NCBI GenBank assembly: GCA_022572905.1
Contig: JACZUZ010000086.1
Location: 1 to 7,469, forward strand
DNA: 7,469 bases
Origin: Candidatus Zixiibacteriota bacterium
GTDB taxonomy: Bacteria; Zixibacteria; MSB-5A5; GN15; JACZUZ01
Direction: 5' to 3'
Under the pieces are notes generated by a model. The model searched no databases. It was not told the DNA's origin and worked only from the letters and a program-made list of their open reading frames with translations. The position numbers and the translations under genes were made by a program. Shown one piece after another: positions 6,356 through 7,469 of this stretch (positions are counted from its first letter, which is position 1; the number at the start of each line of letters is the position of its first letter).

Positions 6356-6996
6356 AAGCGCTTACTCGCTTTGGCGTCCTGGCGGCGATTCTGCTTGTCG
6401 CTCAGTTGGCGACGAATTGCTCGAGCCCACTTGAGAGCCTCGAGGATCCCGTCAAAAATCCACCGTTCATCATACACGACACTGTTATAGTTACTGACAC
6501 TCTCTTCCTGCTGGATTCGATCTTTATCACCGATACCCTGGTTCAGATCGATACAATCTTGCAGATCGACACTGTCATTATTAACGACTCAATTGTTCTG
6601 ATTGATACTCTAATTCTGATCGATACCCTTGTTCAAATAGACACTCTTCTCCAAATCGACACAGTCTTCATCGTCGATACGGTAATAGTTGATACATCTG
6701 ACGCGCTATCCTTCTGCGGCATATTGAACTCACGCCAGCAGGAGGTTGTCTGGTTGTTTAGAAATGCGGCCGGATCGTATCGTCTTGAGTTCTCGGGCTT
6801 TATTGAGAAGACTCGTCCACCGAAGGAAATAACAATCTTTGTTGGCGACAAGTCTTATATTTGGTTCCCGACCGAGAGCATGGAGTTTATCTTCGAGCAG
6901 GATTTGGATCAAAATGTTATCGTGAAGCTCTCTTCGTTGCCTGCGAATTCATTCGGTCATGACCTTCATGTTTGTTTGACTTTGGTACCGCTATAG
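6352..6996 (+). CDS. Putative lipoprotein with Asp-Thr hexapeptide repeats
   Basis: A 214-residue protein not recognised as a named family. It starts with a hydrophobic signal sequence (residues 5-19) and a probable lipobox ending at Cys23 (LATNC, with an unusual Asn at -1), so it is probably lipid-anchored in the envelope. After a short linker, residues 43-115 hold twelve near-perfect repeats of the form D-T/S plus four mainly hydrophobic residues (VTDTLFLLDS, QIDTVIINDS). A non-repetitive C-terminal region (117-214) is rich in beta-type and aromatic residues and has Cys122 and Cys208 near its two ends, which could form a disulphide. GGAGG (6341-6345) lies 6 nt before the ATG, which overlaps the OmpA-like stop by 4 nt, so the two proteins are made together. 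The repeat could be a rigid beta stalk carrying the C-terminal domain away from the membrane (inference). A strong terminator follows. Confidence 0.82.
   Translation: MKALTRFGVLAAILLVAQLATNCSSPLESLEDPVKNPPFIIHDTVIVTDTLFLLDSIFITDTLVQIDTILQIDTVIINDSIVLIDTLILIDTLVQIDTLLQIDTVFIVDTVIVDTSDALSFCGILNSRQQEVVWLFRNAAGSYRLEFSGFIEKTRPPKEITIFVGDKSYIWFPTESMEFIFEQDLDQNVIVKLSSLPANSFGHDLHVCLTLVPL
6478..6696 (+). repeat. Coding hexapeptide (18-nt) tandem repeat, 12 units
   Basis: Asp-Thr or Asp-Ser recurs every six residues at lipoprotein positions 43, 49, 55, 61, 67, 73, 79, 85, 91, 97, 103 and 109, with a last Asp-Thr after a five-residue spacing at 114. Positions 3-6 are mostly Val, Ile, Leu or Phe, with Gln at position 5 in four units. 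Codon choice varies between units (GAT/GAC; ACT/ACC/ACA/ACG), so the repeat is kept at protein rather than DNA level. Confidence 0.9.
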
Positions 6997-7024
6997 AAAA
7001 TCATAGCGTCAAAACATTGAAGAT

Positions 7025-7063
7025 AAAGGTCGGAGTCCAACGGGCTTTGGCCTTTTTCTATTT
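7025..7063 (+). terminator. Intrinsic terminator of the OmpA-like/lipoprotein operon
   Basis: Arms 7025-7038 and 7042-7055 pair over 14 bp (four G-U pairs) around a 3-nt AAC loop, and a T-rich tract (TTTTTCTATTT, 7053-7063) follows at once. It begins 28 nt after the lipoprotein stop codon. The 126-bp gap 6997-7122 between this operon and the convergent tfoX-like gene holds nothing else notable except a small GCAG/CTGC hairpin at 7079-7090. Confidence 0.85.
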
Positions 7064-7122
7064 GGTAGTTTTTTCTTAGCAGTTCTCTGCAGTTTAGCGC
7101 GGATTGGAATATTGAAAGCGCG

Positions 7123-7458
7123 TTATGGTTTTCGTTTGAAGTTGATAGAGATTGACTCTTTCATGTAATCATAGAGCTTTCTTTGTCTTCCATAACTTCT
7201 GCGGGGACAAGCCAGTAGGGCATGGTGACAGGCTTGCCGGCGCTCTTTCTATAAACGAACTGACGACTCTCCAATCGCTCATACTTAGCCCGATTTCTGT
7301 CATCAACTTTGAAATAAAGTTCTCCGTCTATGATTATCCCAGAAATAATCCCATTTCTGTAAAATTGCCCAACCCTCAAACATTGCGCGGGAAGTAACGC
7401 CGGGAGCGTCGCAAAACAAGTCATGCATGACATATTCGTGGAAAGAATTGTCTGTCAT
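7123..7458 (-). pseudogene. TfoX N-terminal-domain protein, disrupted by two frameshifts
   Basis: Reading leftward from the ATG at 7458 (an in-frame TGA at 7464-7462 rules out a longer start) gives MTDNSFHEYVMHDLF and SRAMFEGWAI, the start of a TfoX/Sxy N-terminal domain, but this frame stops at 7305-7303. The family sequence resumes one frame over with YRNGIISGIIIDGELYFKV, DDRNRAKYE, GKPVTMPYW and VPAEVMEDKE, ending at a TGA near 7161. It then continues in the first frame as KLYDYMKESISINFKRKP to a TAA at 7125-7123. Removing one base from the T run at 7361-7364 and adding one A near 7178-7184 gives a single 111-residue protein, the normal size of a lone TfoX N-terminal domain. Whether these are real mutations or base-calling errors is undecided. 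Sxy/TfoX regulates competence in some gammaproteobacteria, but stand-alone N-terminal-domain proteins have no settled function. Only 11 nt upstream of the ATG are visible and show no RBS. Confidence 0.82.
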
Positions 7459-7469
7459 AATTCAGATAC

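Noticed and set aside
6478..6696. CRISPR-like or DNA-level repeat with 18-nt period
   Set aside because: The period lies in one reading frame, units differ at third codon positions, and there are no spacers.
6478..6696. Left-handed beta-helix acyltransferase hexapeptide domain
   Set aside because: The period fits, but the position that must be small in that motif is Val, Leu, Ile or Phe here, and no transferase catalytic region is seen.
7161..7433. 90-residue minus-strand protein starting at 7433
   Set aside because: Its first residues up to about 7365 are an out-of-frame reading of the TfoX N-terminus; the real start is at 7458, before the first frameshift.
7123..7458. Programmed ribosomal frameshifting in the TfoX-like gene
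   Set aside because: It would need a +1 and then a -1 event at short ordinary runs without a clear slippery site or stimulating structure; indel mutations or base-calling errors are simpler.
3758..7458. A competence/transformation module linking PilT and TfoX
   Set aside because: The genes are about 2.2 kb apart with an unrelated operon between them, the TfoX-like gene is disrupted, and no DNA-uptake genes are present.

Overview
The window looks like a piece of chromosome from a Gram-negative bacterium. It carries a type IV pilus retraction ATPase, an OmpA-like outer-membrane protein and a lipoprotein, and its base composition looks close to even. There is no rRNA, tRNA, transposase, phage gene or CRISPR. 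The lineage cannot be fixed from the sequence. The lipoprotein with a long Asp-Thr hexapeptide repeat and the inverted OmpA-like architecture would fit an uncultured FCB-type phylum, but that is a guess.

Layout. 1-741 (minus): 5' part of an endonuclease/exonuclease/phosphatase (EEP) superfamily gene that runs off the left edge. 742-1037: divergent promoter region. 1038-3276 (plus): two-gene operon of a NodU/CmcH/TobZ-type O-carbamoyltransferase and a small SxtJ-family membrane protein that starts at a TTG overlapping the upstream gene by 8 nt. 3303-3641 (minus): GNAT acetyltransferase that seems to have lost its central part in frame. 3669-3711: strong hairpin terminator for the next gene. 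3758-4921 (minus): pilT. 4922-5392: 471-bp divergent intergenic region with no credible gene. 5393-6996 (plus): translationally coupled pair (ATGA overlap) of an OmpA-like domain/beta-barrel protein and a repeat lipoprotein, ended by a 14-bp hairpin terminator at 7025-7055. 7123-7458 (minus): TfoX N-terminal-domain gene broken by two opposite one-base frameshifts.

How the genes relate. Carbamoyltransferase plus SxtJ is a recurrent pair and probably carbamoylates an envelope glycan or small molecule, but no glycan or secondary-metabolite genes are visible to name the substrate. The OmpA-like protein and repeat lipoprotein almost certainly work together at the outer membrane. PilT stands alone, without pilB or pilC. 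No defence system or clear new enzyme system is visible. The most unusual items are the repeat lipoprotein with its coupled OmpA-like partner, and the two damaged genes (GNAT deletion, double-frameshifted TfoX).
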